Below the pieces are notes generated by a model. The model saw only the letters and a program-made list of their open reading frames with translations, was not told the DNA's origin and did no database searches. DNA of 64,000 nt from Actinomadura physcomitrii (GTDB lineage Bacteria > Actinomycetota > Actinomycetes > Streptosporangiales > Streptosporangiaceae). Below, piece after piece: positions 8,284 through 17,107 of this stretch. The translations under genes were made by a program, and so were the position numbers. The stretch covers positions 1 through 64,000 of the forward strand of contig NZ_WBMS02000021.1 of assembly GCF_008923205.2 (NCBI RefSeq), read 5' to 3'. Numbering within the stretch: position 1 is the stretch's first letter; each line of letters opens with the position of its first letter.

Positions 8284-9237
8284 CTAGAGGTCGATGACGA
8301 CCTTGCCTTGCACGTGCCGGGCGGCCTGGACCTCGACCGCGCGGCGGATCTGCCCGATCGGGAAAGCCGCCGCGATGGGCACCCGCAGCCGGCGCGCCGC
8401 GACCAGGCGGGCGATCTCTTCCAGGGCGCCGGGCGCCGCGTTCGCACCGTTGGCCGCCGCCACCCCGTCGACCTGCGCGGCGATGGTGCAGATGCGGCCG
8501 TCCGGGACGCCCAGCCGCCGTGCGGCGTGGACCGTCTCCACCCCGTGCAGGTCGATGGCGGCGGTGACGCCGCCGGGAGCGAGGGCCCGGACCCGGTCGG
8601 CCAGGCCGTCGCCGTAGGCGACCGGCTCGGCTCCGAGATCGCGCAGATGGCCGGCCGATGCCGCCGATCCCGTGCCGATCACGCGCGCTCCCGCGATCCG
8701 GGCCAGCTGGACGGCGAACACCCCGACCCCGCCCCCGGCGCCGCCGATCAGCACCGTGTCGTCCGGGCCGGGGGCGACCGCGGCGAGGGCGGCGGATGCC
8801 GTGCGGCCCGCGATGGTGAGGGCGGCGGCGGTGCGGTCGTCGACGCCGTCGGGCGTGTGGTGCGCCTCGTCCGCCGCGGTCTCCCCGCCCGCGTGGACCA
8901 CCACGAAGTCGGCGACCGCGCGGGACAGGGCTCCCCCGAACACCCGGTCGCCGGGCGCGAAGCCGGTCACCCCGTCACCGACCTGGTCGACCGCTCCCGC
9001 ATAGTCGGTCCCGAACCCGGCGGGCGGGGCCAGGCCGAACCGGGCGGCGGTGTCCGCGTCGGCGGTCATGATCCAGTCCATCGGGTTCAGGCCGGCCGCG
9101 GTGACCCGCACACGGACCTGCCCCGGACCGGCCTGCGGGGCGGGGACCTCGCGGACGTCCAGGACTTCGGGGCCGCCGAACGATTCCAGCCGGACCGCCC
9201 TGCCGACCGCGGGTGGCTGCTCGCCCTGTACCTGCAT
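8284..9237 (-). CDS. NADP-dependent zinc-free alcohol dehydrogenase/quinone oxidoreductase
   Basis: A 317-residue MDR-superfamily oxidoreductase. The N-terminal GroES-like part contains GGPEVLDVREVPAPQAGPGQ and VRVRVTAAGLNPMDW. The cofactor domain shows IGGAGGGVGVFAVQLARIAG, the NADP(H)-binding AxxGxGG-type loop. The Cys/His ligands of zinc enzymes are absent, placing it with quinone oxidoreductase/enoyl-reductase-like members. Likely role: NADPH-dependent reduction of quinones or enones. The start at 9237 has AAGGAG nine bases upstream. It is divergent from a TetR gene across ~50 bases containing a clear palindrome, so it is very probably the repressed target of that regulator. Confidence 0.85.
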   Translation of the reverse strand: MQVQGEQPPAVGRAVRLESFGGPEVLDVREVPAPQAGPGQVRVRVTAAGLNPMDWIMTADADTAARFGLAPPAGFGTDYAGAVDQVGDGVTGFAPGDRVFGGALSRAVADFVVVHAGGETAADEAHHTPDGVDDRTAAALTIAGRTASAALAAVAPGPDDTVLIGGAGGGVGVFAVQLARIAGARVIGTGSAASAGHLRDLGAEPVAYGDGLADRVRALAPGGVTAAIDLHGVETVHAARRLGVPDGRICTIAAQVDGVAAANGANAAPGALEEIARLVAARRLRVPIAAAFPIGQIRRAVEVQAARHVQGKVVIDL

Positions 9238-9265
9238 ATGCGCCTGTCTCCTTAAGAACGCATCG

Positions 9266-9285
9266 AAACGGACTATGCTCCGTTT
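9266..9285. promoter_or_regulatory. TetR operator between divergent genes
   Basis: Perfect inverted repeat: AAACGGA, 6-bp spacer CTATGC, TCCGTTT. It lies 2 bases upstream of the TetR ATG at 9288 and 28 bases upstream of the oxidoreductase start. A further half-site (ATCCGTTTC) follows near 9318 inside the TetR reading frame. The arrangement fits autoregulation plus repression of the divergent gene. Confidence 0.65.
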
Positions 9286-9287
9286 AT

Positions 9288-9899
9288 ATGCGGCACCGTA
9301 GCACAAGCGGAACACGATCCGTTTCTGACCGCGCGGAGGCCCGCGCACCACGGGCGGACGCGGCCCGCAACCGCGACCAGCTGCTCGCCGTGGCGACCCG
9401 CGTGTTCATGTCGGCCGGCGCCGAGCCGTCGATGCGCGCGATCGCCCGCGAGGCCGGGGTCGGCATCGCCACGCTCTACCGGCACTTCCCGACCCGCGAG
9501 TCGCTGGTCGACGCGGTCTACCAGGACCAGGTCGTGCGGCTGACGGCCGGCGCCCGCGAGCTGCTCGGCCGGCTCCCCCCGGCCGCGGCGATGCGGCGCT
9601 GGATGGACCTGTTCGGGGACTGGATCGCGGCCAAGAACGGCATGCTCGACACGCTGCTCGCGATGATCGAATCGGGTGAGATCACCCATGCGCGGACCCG
9701 GACCGAGCTGCTGACGGCCATCACCGCGCTCCTCGACGCGGGCCGCGCGGCGGGCGACCTCCGCTCCGACGTCACCGCCGAGGACATCGCCGCCTCCCTC
9801 ATCGGCATCTTCACCGTCGCACCCCGGCCCGTTCGCGAAGCCCAGGCCGGCCGCCTGCTGGACCTCCTGATGGACGGCCTCCGCCCACCGCCCCGGTAA
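9288..9899 (+). CDS. TetR-family transcriptional repressor
   Basis: A 203-residue protein. The DNA-binding domain at ~25-70 includes RDQLLAVATRVFMSAGAE and a region with SMRAIAREAGVGIATLYRHF, the standard TetR helix-turn-helix ending in the LYRHF motif. The C-terminal ligand domain contains MRRWMDLFGDWIAAKNGMLD and a terminal TetR_C-like helix. It probably senses a small ligand handled by the neighbouring oxidoreductase. Start at 9288 is the first ATG; downstream starts would shorten a basic N-terminal arm. The gene sits directly against its putative operator. Confidence 0.85.
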   Translation: MRHRSTSGTRSVSDRAEARAPRADAARNRDQLLAVATRVFMSAGAEPSMRAIAREAGVGIATLYRHFPTRESLVDAVYQDQVVRLTAGARELLGRLPPAAAMRRWMDLFGDWIAAKNGMLDTLLAMIESGEITHARTRTELLTAITALLDAGRAAGDLRSDVTAEDIAASLIGIFTVAPRPVREAQAGRLLDLLMDGLRPPPR

Positions 9900-9997
9900 G
9901 CCGCCCCGAGCCGCGGGGACGCGCGCGGTGCGCTCGGATGCACCCCCCGATGATCACGCGCTATCTGCTTTGTGCGTCTCCACGGCTCTCTGCCAGC

Positions 9998-10582
9998 ATG
10001 AAGCCCATGCGTCACCCTCTCGACACCCTGGACTGGCCGATCCCCACCGACCGGCTGCTGCTGCGCCGGGCGGCCCCCGACGACCTGGACGCGACCTGGG
10101 CCTACCGGCGGCTGCCGGAGAGTCACGAATGGACCATGGCCGCCACGACGACGTACGCCGAGCACCGCGAGCGCTTCCTCCGCGAGGAGCGGCTCGCGGA
10201 CCTGCTCATCGTCGAACTGGACGGCCGGGTGATCGGCGATCTGACGCTGCAGGTCCAGGACGCCTGGGCCCAGGAGGAGGTCGCCGACCAGGCGAAAGGC
10301 GTCCAAGGAGAGCTCGGGTGGACGCTGGACCCCGGCTACGGCGGCAAGGGCTACGCCACCGAGGCGGTACGCGCCCTCATCGACATCTCGTTCAGGAGTC
10401 TCGGCCTTCGCCGCCTGCACGCGGACTGCTTCTACGACAACGAAGCCTCGTGGCGGCTGATGGAGCGGGTCGGGATGCGCCGCGAACAGCACGCGGTGAA
10501 GGACTCTCTCCACCGCACCAAGGGATGGCTCGACGGCCTCTCGTACGCGCTCCTGGCCGAGGAATGGCCCGCTCCCAGGTAA
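9998..10582 (+). CDS. GNAT acetyltransferase, RimJ/RimL type
   Basis: A 194-residue enzyme. TDRLLLRRAAPDDLDATWAY opens the fold. The acetyl-CoA-binding stretch is LGWTLDPGYGGKGYATEAVR, and a C-terminal LGLRRLHADCFYDNEASWRL completes the RimJ/RimL signature. It transfers an acetyl group from acetyl-CoA to a protein N-terminus or small amine; the acceptor is unknown. ATGs at 9998 and 10007 are both possible. It is probably the last gene outside the polyketide cluster, 161 bases before the first glycosyltransferase. Confidence 0.85.
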   Translation: MKPMRHPLDTLDWPIPTDRLLLRRAAPDDLDATWAYRRLPESHEWTMAATTTYAEHRERFLREERLADLLIVELDGRVIGDLTLQVQDAWAQEEVADQAKGVQGELGWTLDPGYGGKGYATEAVRALIDISFRSLGLRRLHADCFYDNEASWRLMERVGMRREQHAVKDSLHRTKGWLDGLSYALLAEEWPAPR

Positions 10583-10743
10583 CGGACCTAATTCAGGCGC
10601 GGAACACCGGCGCGGGCTGCCCGAACCGGCTTCCCACCGCGCTGACTTGAGCGGTCTCCGAGGAGAACGCGAATCGGCCGATCCAGGGTGGAGGCGACCG
10701 ACCCGGCCCCGCCGGGCCACCGCCGTCCGCCTGAGGATCGCCG

Positions 10744-11883
10744 ATGCGCGCACTGCTGCTGAGCACGCCTTTCGTCTCGCATGTCGCCCCGCTGATCCCG
10801 CTGGCCTGGGCGCTGCGGGCGGCCGGCCACGAGGTGATCGTCGCCGGGCAGCCGGACGTGGCGGACGGTGTGCGGGCGGCCGGACTGTGCGGCGCGCCGA
10901 TCGGCGAACGCTACGGCGGGACGGCGATGATGGCGCTGCACCTGCCCCCGGGCACCCGCCCCCTCCAGGTCATGGGTCCGGGCACCGCGGAGACCGCGGC
11001 CCTGGAGGCGAAGGTGTGGCGCCGGCACGCGGAGTTCATGCTGCCGCCGTACCTGGAGTTCGCCCGGTCGTGGCGGCCCGATCTGATCATCTCCGAGCAG
11101 CTGGAGTTCGCGGGGGTGCGGATCGGCGAGCGGCTCGGCGTCCCCGTCGTGCGGCACCGCTGGTTCGCCGACCCGTACGGCGAGCATCTGGCGGGGCTGC
11201 CCGAGCCCGATCTGACCCTCGACCCCTGCCCGTGCCCGGCTCCCGCCGGCTCCCGCGCCGCTTCCCGCGTGCAGGCGATCCGGCCCGTGCCGTGGAACGG
11301 CACGGAACCCTTCCCGACCGGCCTTGAGCCCGCGACCACGCGCGACCACCGCGTCTGCGTCAGCCTGGGCAACCAGACCCTCGCCCTCAACGGCATGCCT
11401 CTGCTGCGCGGCATCCTCGCCGCGTTCGCCCGGATGCCGGACGTCGAAGCCGTCGTCACGGTGGACGAGGCGTACCGTGCCGACCTCGGCCCGGTGGCCG
11501 GGAACGTCACGGTGATCCCGCCGACCCCCCTCGCGCACCTGCTGGACGGCTGCGACGCGATCGTTCACCACGCCGGGGCCGGGACCGCGCTCACCGCCAC
11601 GGTCGCCGGACTGCCGCAGCTCGTCCTCCCGCAGCTGGCCGACCAGTTCGCCAACGCCGGCCGGCTCGTGGCCGCCGGCGTCGCCGATTCCGTCGCGACG
11701 GCCGCCGAGCAGGACGACCCCGCGGTCCTCGCGGCCCGCCTTCGCCGCCTGCTCGACGAGCCCGGCGCCGCGGCGGCCGCGGCCCGGCTGGCGGACGCCG
11801 TACGGACCATGCCGAGTCCCATCGAGACCACCCGCCGCCTGGAACAGCTCGGCTCCCTCGAGGTGGCAGGACGGAGAGAATGA
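10744..11883 (+). CDS. Family-1 glycosyltransferase GT1 (GT-B fold)
   Basis: A 379-residue inverting-type natural-product glycosyltransferase. N-terminal acceptor domain: STPFVSHVAPLIPLAWALRA, AAGHEVIVAGQPDV. Mid-region FARSWRPDLIISEQLEFAG. The C-terminal nucleotide-sugar domain has VCVSLGNQTLALNG and the donor-binding block CDAIVHHAGAGTALTAT, in which the usual second Gly of HHGGAG is Ala. Related enzymes (UrdGT/LanGT types) attach TDP-deoxyhexoses to aromatic polyketides. It is the first gene of a run of four glycosyltransferases with an MFS pump, all on the plus strand, and overlaps the pump gene by 4 bases. GAGGA precedes the ATG. Which sugar it transfers cannot be told. Confidence 0.9.
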   Translation: MRALLLSTPFVSHVAPLIPLAWALRAAGHEVIVAGQPDVADGVRAAGLCGAPIGERYGGTAMMALHLPPGTRPLQVMGPGTAETAALEAKVWRRHAEFMLPPYLEFARSWRPDLIISEQLEFAGVRIGERLGVPVVRHRWFADPYGEHLAGLPEPDLTLDPCPCPAPAGSRAASRVQAIRPVPWNGTEPFPTGLEPATTRDHRVCVSLGNQTLALNGMPLLRGILAAFARMPDVEAVVTVDEAYRADLGPVAGNVTVIPPTPLAHLLDGCDAIVHHAGAGTALTATVAGLPQLVLPQLADQFANAGRLVAAGVADSVATAAEQDDPAVLAARLRRLLDEPGAAAAAARLADAVRTMPSPIETTRRLEQLGSLEVAGRRE

Positions 11884-13481
11884 TGAACGCGAAGGCGCCC
11901 GCCGAGGAAGAGGTCCGCGAGGACAGACCGCTGCCGCCAGGGATGACCGAGGTCCGGGTCCTGCTGTTCACCATCGGCATGATGCTGACGATGGTGCTGG
12001 CGCTGCTGGACCAGAGCATCGTGGCCGCCGCCGCCCCGCAGATCCTCACCGACCTGCATCCGGTGGGCGGCGTCGGGCAGTTCCCCTGGCTGATCACCGC
12101 GTACATGCTGGCCGCGACCACCGCGCAGCCGCTCTACGGGCGGCTCAGCGACAACCTCGGCCCGAAGCGCATCTACCTCGGCGCCCTCGGGGTCTTCCTG
12201 CTCGGCTCGGTGCTCTGCGCGTTCGCCCAGAGCATGCCGCAGCTCATCGCCTTCCGGGCGGTGCAGGGCCTCGGCGGCGGCGGGCTGATGAGCATGGGCC
12301 TCATCGTCATGGCGACCCTTTACCCGCCCAAGGAACGCAGCACCGGTGCGGGGATCGGCGGGCTGCTCATCGCGATCTCGCTGGTCGCGGGGCCGCCGCT
12401 GGGCTCCTGGCTCAGCGACCGCTTCTCCTGGCGGTGGATCTTCTACGTCAACCTGCCGATCTGCGTCGGCGCGTTCGCCCTCATCGCCCTGTCCCTGCGC
12501 CTCGCTCCGCCCAAGGGCCCGCGCCGCGGGCTCGACCTGATCGGCGCCGCCCTGGTCGGCGGCGGCGCGAGCGGGCTGCTGCTCGCCGCCAAGGAGGCCG
12601 GGGAACCGCACGTGTCGACGTCCGGGCTGCTCGTGCCGGGCGCGGTGGGGCTGGCCCTGACGGTCGCCTTCGTGGTGCGCCAGGCGACCACGGCGGAGCC
12701 GCTGATCTCGCTGTCGGTGTTCCGCGACCCGGTGTTCAGGCTGCTGGCTCCGCTGCAGTTCATCGGCGGGTTCGCGCTGCTCACGCTGCCCATGTTCGTC
12801 ATCACCTACCTGCGGGTGATCCGCGACGACACGGCCGGATCGGTGGTCGTGCACATCGTCCCGATGGCGATCGGCATCGCGCTGGTCTTCTGGATCTGGG
12901 GCCGGGTGCTGACCCGCACCGGCCGGTGCAAGCCCGTCCTGGTGGCGACCACGCTGATCAGCGCGGCGGCCGCCGCGCTCGCCGCCCTGCTCCCGATCGA
13001 CACCGACCCGCTGTTCCTGGACGGCTGCCTCGTGCTGCTCGGCGTGGGGGTGGGCGGGGTCACGCAGGTGGCGCTGTTCGCCACCCAGGCCGCCGCCCCG
13101 GCCGAACGGCTCGGCGTGATCACCACCGCGGCGCGGTTCGCCACGACGCTGGGCTCGGCGGTGGGCAGCGCGGTGCTCGGCGCGATCCTGAACACCCGGT
13201 TCGCGAGCGCGCTCGCCGGCACGTCGGTCGGCGCGACGGACGAGGACGCGCTGTTCGAGCACCTGCGCACGGCGTCCGGCCCGGTGCGCGACCGGCTCGT
13301 GCACGCCTACGCCGCCGCCTCGGACGCGGTGTTCGTCACCTCCGCCGTCATGATCGCGCTCGCCGTGCTGCTCGCCGTGCTGGTCCGCGACATCCGCGTG
13401 AACGCGGGCGAGCCGGACGAGCGCGAGCCGGACGTGCCCGAGCCGACCATGACCGAGCCCGACTCGGCCCCCCACCTCTAG
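11880..13481 (+). CDS. MFS drug exporter, DHA2 (14-helix) type
   Basis: A 533-residue membrane transporter. Helix 1 motif LALLDQSIVAAAAPQIL (motif D1-like), WLITAYMLAATTAQPLYGRL, motif A GRLSDNLGPKRIYLG and motif C-like AGIGGLLIAISLVAGPPLGS, then RWIFYVNLPI, identify the EmrB/QacA subfamily. About 14 helices are visible and the C-terminal tail is acidic and proline-rich. It is probably the proton-driven exporter of the glycosylated product, giving self-resistance together with the ABC pair at 46-48 kb. Its start codon overlaps the GT1 stop (ATGA), so the two are translationally coupled. Confidence 0.9.
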   Translation: MMNAKAPAEEEVREDRPLPPGMTEVRVLLFTIGMMLTMVLALLDQSIVAAAAPQILTDLHPVGGVGQFPWLITAYMLAATTAQPLYGRLSDNLGPKRIYLGALGVFLLGSVLCAFAQSMPQLIAFRAVQGLGGGGLMSMGLIVMATLYPPKERSTGAGIGGLLIAISLVAGPPLGSWLSDRFSWRWIFYVNLPICVGAFALIALSLRLAPPKGPRRGLDLIGAALVGGGASGLLLAAKEAGEPHVSTSGLLVPGAVGLALTVAFVVRQATTAEPLISLSVFRDPVFRLLAPLQFIGGFALLTLPMFVITYLRVIRDDTAGSVVVHIVPMAIGIALVFWIWGRVLTRTGRCKPVLVATTLISAAAAALAALLPIDTDPLFLDGCLVLLGVGVGGVTQVALFATQAAAPAERLGVITTAARFATTLGSAVGSAVLGAILNTRFASALAGTSVGATDEDALFEHLRTASGPVRDRLVHAYAAASDAVFVTSAVMIALAVLLAVLVRDIRVNAGEPDEREPDVPEPTMTEPDSAPHL

Positions 13482-13490
13482 GAGCCTGCG

Positions 13491-14648
13491 TTGCGCGTCC
13501 TCATGTTGAGCACGCCCGTGTCCACACACTTCGCGTCGATGGTGCCGGTCGCCTGGGCGCTGCGCGCGGCCGGTCACGAGCTGGTCGTCGCCGGGCAGCC
13601 CGACATCGCCGGCGCGGTACGGGACGCGGGCATGAACTACGCGGTCTTCGGACCGTCCTTCCACCCCCTCGACCTGCTGCTGCCCTTCCTCGGCGGCGGC
13701 GCCCGGCCGCTCCAGATCCTCGGGCCCGCGACGGCCGAGTCGCTGGCCGGCGGCACCCGGCCATGGGTGCTGCACAGCCGCTACCTGCTCCCCCGCTACC
13801 TGGAGTTCGCCCGGTCGTGGCGGCCCGACCTGGTCCTGTCCGAGCAGTTCGAGTTCGCCGGGCTGGTGATCGGCGGGGCGCTCGGAGTCCCGGTCGTGCA
13901 GCACCGCTGGGGCGTGGACATGCTCGCGTCGGCGATGCGCCCGGCGGCCGAGGAACTGCTCGCCGGGGCGTGCGAACGGCTCGGCCTCGCCCGGCTGCCC
14001 GAGCCCGCGCTGATCCTGGACCCGACCCTGCCCGAGCTGCAGCTGCCCGAGCTGCCCCCGGCGCAGCCGATCCGTCCCGTGCCCTTCAACGGCACCGGGT
14101 CGCTGCCCGGCTGGGTGCACGAGCCGTGCCCGCAGAGCCGCCGGGTGTGCGTGAGCCTCGGCAACCAGACCCTCGCGCTGAACGGCGTGCCGCTGCTGAG
14201 GAACATCATCGCCGCGCTCGGCCGGCTGCCCGACGTGCAGGCGGTCGTCACCGCCGAGCCCGAGTACCGCGAGGAGATCGGGACCGTGCCCGAGCACGTC
14301 CTGATCGTCCCGCCGACGCCGCTGTCGCACTTCCTGCACACCTGCGACGCGATCGTCCACCACGGCGGCGCCGGGACCACGCTCACCGCCCTCGCCACCG
14401 GCCTGCCGCAGCTCGTCCTGCCCCAGGTCATGGACCTGGCGGGCGAGCGGCTGGTCGCCACGGGAGCGGCGGTCAGCCTCCGGGACCCGAAGGAGCAGGA
14501 CGACCCGGACATCGTCGCGGACCGCCTGCGCGCCGTGCTCGGCGAGCCGCACCGCGCCGAGGCCGCGGCCGCCCTGCGGGACGCCGTCCGCGCCATGCCG
14601 TCGCCCGCCCAGCTCGTTCCCCAGCTCGAGAAGCTCGCCGGGTCGTGA
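13491..14648 (+). CDS. Family-1 glycosyltransferase GT2
   Basis: A 385-residue GT-B enzyme with the same plan as GT1: STPVSTHFASMVPVAWALRA, FARSWRPDLVLSEQFEFAG, VCVSLGNQTLALNG and HHGGAGTTLTALATGLPQ. It starts with TTG at 13491; GGAG sits 7 bases before it, and the protein lines up with its neighbours from this residue (MRVLMLSTP), so the rare start is well supported. TTG initiation, nine bases after the pump's stop, may lower expression relative to the next two genes. It probably adds one of several deoxysugars to the tetracyclic aglycone or to a growing chain. Confidence 0.9.
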   Translation: MRVLMLSTPVSTHFASMVPVAWALRAAGHELVVAGQPDIAGAVRDAGMNYAVFGPSFHPLDLLLPFLGGGARPLQILGPATAESLAGGTRPWVLHSRYLLPRYLEFARSWRPDLVLSEQFEFAGLVIGGALGVPVVQHRWGVDMLASAMRPAAEELLAGACERLGLARLPEPALILDPTLPELQLPELPPAQPIRPVPFNGTGSLPGWVHEPCPQSRRVCVSLGNQTLALNGVPLLRNIIAALGRLPDVQAVVTAEPEYREEIGTVPEHVLIVPPTPLSHFLHTCDAIVHHGGAGTTLTALATGLPQLVLPQVMDLAGERLVATGAAVSLRDPKEQDDPDIVADRLRAVLGEPHRAEAAAALRDAVRAMPSPAQLVPQLEKLAGS

Positions 14649-14674
14649 CCGGTCCGGCCCGGCTAGGAGTCCAC

Positions 14675-15862
14675 ATGCGCGTACTGATGCTGAGCACGCC
14701 GTTCCCCACCCACTTCACGCCGTTGGTGCCGCTGGCCTGGGCGCTGCGCGGGGCGGGCCACGACCTCGTGGTCGCCGGGCAGCCCGACGTCACCGACGCC
14801 GCGCACGCCGCCGGCCTGGCCACGGTCGTGATCGGAGATCGCTTCCACGCGTCCGACATCTTCAGCCGCAAGCTGCCCGCCGGGAAGCGACCGCTGGAGC
14901 TGATGGGGCCGCCGACGCCCGAGCTGCTGGCGTCGACCTCGCGGATGTGGGAGATCCACGCCCGCTACCTGGTGCCCCGGTATCTGGAGTTCGCCCGGGA
15001 CTGGCGCCCCGACCTCATCGTCACCGAGCAGATGGAGTTCGCCGGCCGCATGATGGGCGGCGTGCTCGGCGTGCCCGTGGTGACGCACCGCTGGTTCATC
15101 GATCCGCTCAGCGGCCCCACGGCGGGCTCGGTGCGGGCGTTCCTGCACGGCGCCTCGACGCGGCTCGGGCTGGAGGACGGGCTGCCCGATCCCGACCTCG
15201 TCCTCGATCCGTGCCCGCCGAAGCTGCAGGTGCCCGACCTGCCCGAGGGGGTGCCCATCCGGCCCGTCCCGTCGAACGGGTCGGGGCCGCTGCCCGACTG
15301 GGTCCACCGGCCGCGCGCCGCGGAGCACCGCGTCTGTGTGAGCCTCGGCAACCAGACCATCGCCCTGAACGGGATGCCGCTGCTGAAGAACATCATCGCC
15401 GGCATCGCCCGCCTGCCCGGGGTCGAGGCCATCGTCACCGCGGCCACCGAGTTCCACCCGGAGCTGGCGGAGGTACCGAGCCGGGTCAGGGTCGTGCCGC
15501 CGACGCCGCTCAACCAGTTCCTGCGCACCTGCGACGCCATCGTCCACCACGGCGGCGCCGGCAGCTCGCTGACCGCGACCGCCATGGGCGTGCCGCAGCT
15601 GGTGCTGCCGCAGATGGTCGACCAGTTCCCGAACGCGCAGCGGCTGGCCGACAGCGGCGCGGCCATCGCGGTCGAGTCCGCGGCCCTGCAGGACGACCCG
15701 GACGTCGTGGCCGGGCATCTCACGGAACTCCTCACCGAACCCGCCCGGGCCGCGTCGGCCGCGGAGCTGAAGGCCGCCGCCGACGAGATGCCCTCCCCCG
15801 CGCAGGTCGTGCCGCGGCTCGAGGCGCTCGCTGCGACCGCCCGTCACGAGGAGGAGCGCTGA
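14675..15862 (+). CDS. Family-1 glycosyltransferase GT3
   Basis: A 395-residue GT-B enzyme. Key blocks: STPFPTHFTPLVPLAWALRG, FARDWRPDLIVTEQMEFAG, VCVSLGNQTIALNGMPLL and HHGGAGSSLTATAMGVPQ. An ~85-residue central acceptor loop differs from GT2, consistent with a different acceptor. Start at 14675 with TAGGAG 7 bases upstream; its stop overlaps the start of GT4 (TGATG). The first 50 residues differ from GT4 at only five positions, showing that the pair arose by tandem duplication. The transferred sugar is not predictable from motifs. Confidence 0.9.
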   Translation: MRVLMLSTPFPTHFTPLVPLAWALRGAGHDLVVAGQPDVTDAAHAAGLATVVIGDRFHASDIFSRKLPAGKRPLELMGPPTPELLASTSRMWEIHARYLVPRYLEFARDWRPDLIVTEQMEFAGRMMGGVLGVPVVTHRWFIDPLSGPTAGSVRAFLHGASTRLGLEDGLPDPDLVLDPCPPKLQVPDLPEGVPIRPVPSNGSGPLPDWVHRPRAAEHRVCVSLGNQTIALNGMPLLKNIIAGIARLPGVEAIVTAATEFHPELAEVPSRVRVVPPTPLNQFLRTCDAIVHHGGAGSSLTATAMGVPQLVLPQMVDQFPNAQRLADSGAAIAVESAALQDDPDVVAGHLTELLTEPARAASAAELKAAADEMPSPAQVVPRLEALAATARHEEER

Positions 15863-17025
15863 TGCGCGTCCTGATGCTGAGCACTCCGCTGGCCACCCAC
15901 TTCACGCCGATGGTGCCGCTGGCCTGGGCGCTGCGCGGGGCGGGCCACGACGTCGTGGTCGCCGGGCAGCCCGACGTCACCGACGCCGCGCACGCCGCCG
16001 GCCTGACCACCGCCGTCTTCGGCGACCGCTTCCACGCCGTCGACCTCTTCAGAGCCGGGCTGCGTCCCGGCCGGCGACCGCTGCAGGAGTTCGGGGAGCC
16101 CACGCCGGACCAGCTGAACAGCACCCCTCAGGTCTGGCGCAACCATGTCGCCTACTACCTCGACGACTACCTGGAGTTCGCCCGGGCGTACCGGCCGAAC
16201 CTGGTGGTGTCGGAGCAGATGGAGTTCTCCGGACGGGTGGTCGGCGCCGTGCTGGGGGTTCCGTCGCTCCAGTTCCGCTGGGGCGTCGACCCCTACACCG
16301 GCGCGGGCGACCGGCTGGTCAAGCTCTTCATGGGGCCGATGTGCGAGCGCCTGGGGCTGGACGACGGCCTGCCCGACCCGGACCTCATCCTCGATCCCTG
16401 CCCGCCGGGCCTCCAGCTGCCCGGCCTTCCCGCCGCGCGGCCGATCCGGCCCGTCCCCTACAACGGCACCGGCCCGCTGCCGGACTGGATCCACGAGCCG
16501 AAGGGGCGCGCGCACCGCGTGTGCGTGAGCCTCGGCAACCAGACGCTCGCGCTCAACGGGGTGCCGCTGCTGAAGAGCATCGTCGCGGCCCTCGCGACGC
16601 TGCCCGAGGTCGAGGCGATCGTCACCGCCGCCACCGACCACCACGCCGAGCTGGGAGAGATCCCCGGCAACGTCAGGGTCGTCGCGCCGACGCCGCTCAC
16701 CGGCTTCCTCGAAGGCTGCGACGCCATCGTCCACCACGGGGGCTCGGGGACCTCGCTCACGGCGTGCCACGCGGGCGTGCGGCAGCTGGTGCTGCCGCAG
16801 ATCATCGACCAGTTCGCGACCGCGCGGCGGCTCGTGGCGACCGGTGCCGCGCTGGCGCTCGACACCGCGCGGGAGCAGGACGATCCGAAGGTCCTCGCGG
16901 AACGGCTCGGCGCCCTGCTCGCGGGCCCCGGCCATGCCGAGGCCGCACACCGGCTCGGCGTCGCGGCCCGCGGCATGCCCGCCCCCGCGGCGCTGGTCCC
17001 CGCCCTCGAAGAGCTGGCCGCCTGA
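15862..17025 (+). CDS. Family-1 glycosyltransferase GT4
   Basis: A 387-residue GT-B enzyme, closest to GT3: STPLATHFTPMVPLAWALRG, GQPDVTDAAHAAGLTTAVFG, FARAYRPNLVVSEQMEFSG, VCVSLGNQTLALNGVPLL and HHGGSGTSLTACHAGVRQ. The donor-binding block is more divergent (GGSGTS, with Cys and Arg in positions usually Ala and Pro), so donor specificity may have shifted after duplication. It is the last gene of the GT block, followed by a long perfect terminator hairpin. Confidence 0.9.
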   Translation: MRVLMLSTPLATHFTPMVPLAWALRGAGHDVVVAGQPDVTDAAHAAGLTTAVFGDRFHAVDLFRAGLRPGRRPLQEFGEPTPDQLNSTPQVWRNHVAYYLDDYLEFARAYRPNLVVSEQMEFSGRVVGAVLGVPSLQFRWGVDPYTGAGDRLVKLFMGPMCERLGLDDGLPDPDLILDPCPPGLQLPGLPAARPIRPVPYNGTGPLPDWIHEPKGRAHRVCVSLGNQTLALNGVPLLKSIVAALATLPEVEAIVTAATDHHAELGEIPGNVRVVAPTPLTGFLEGCDAIVHHGGSGTSLTACHAGVRQLVLPQIIDQFATARRLVATGAALALDTAREQDDPKVLAERLGALLAGPGHAEAAHRLGVAARGMPAPAALVPALEELAA

Positions 17026-17046
17026 TCGCCCCCAGGGCGAGCCAGA

Positions 17047-17084
17047 GGAGGCCTGCCCGGGACGTTGGTCCCGGGCAGGCCTCC
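17047..17084. terminator. Bidirectional intrinsic terminator (16-bp perfect stem)
   Basis: A perfect 16-bp stem with a 6-base loop (CGTTGG, 17063-17068) lies between GT4 (plus) and the response regulator (minus), whose stop is at 17108. No T-run follows, as usual in high-GC actinomycetes. Position between convergent stops supports a two-way terminator. Confidence 0.85.
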
Positions 17085-17107
17085 GCCCTTCCGCGCGAGG
17101 CTCCGGG

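Noticed and set aside
12434..15862. A 1142-residue fusion reading through the MFS gene, GT2 and GT3
   Set aside because: Only the last 395 residues have protein character; these are GT3 starting at 14675.
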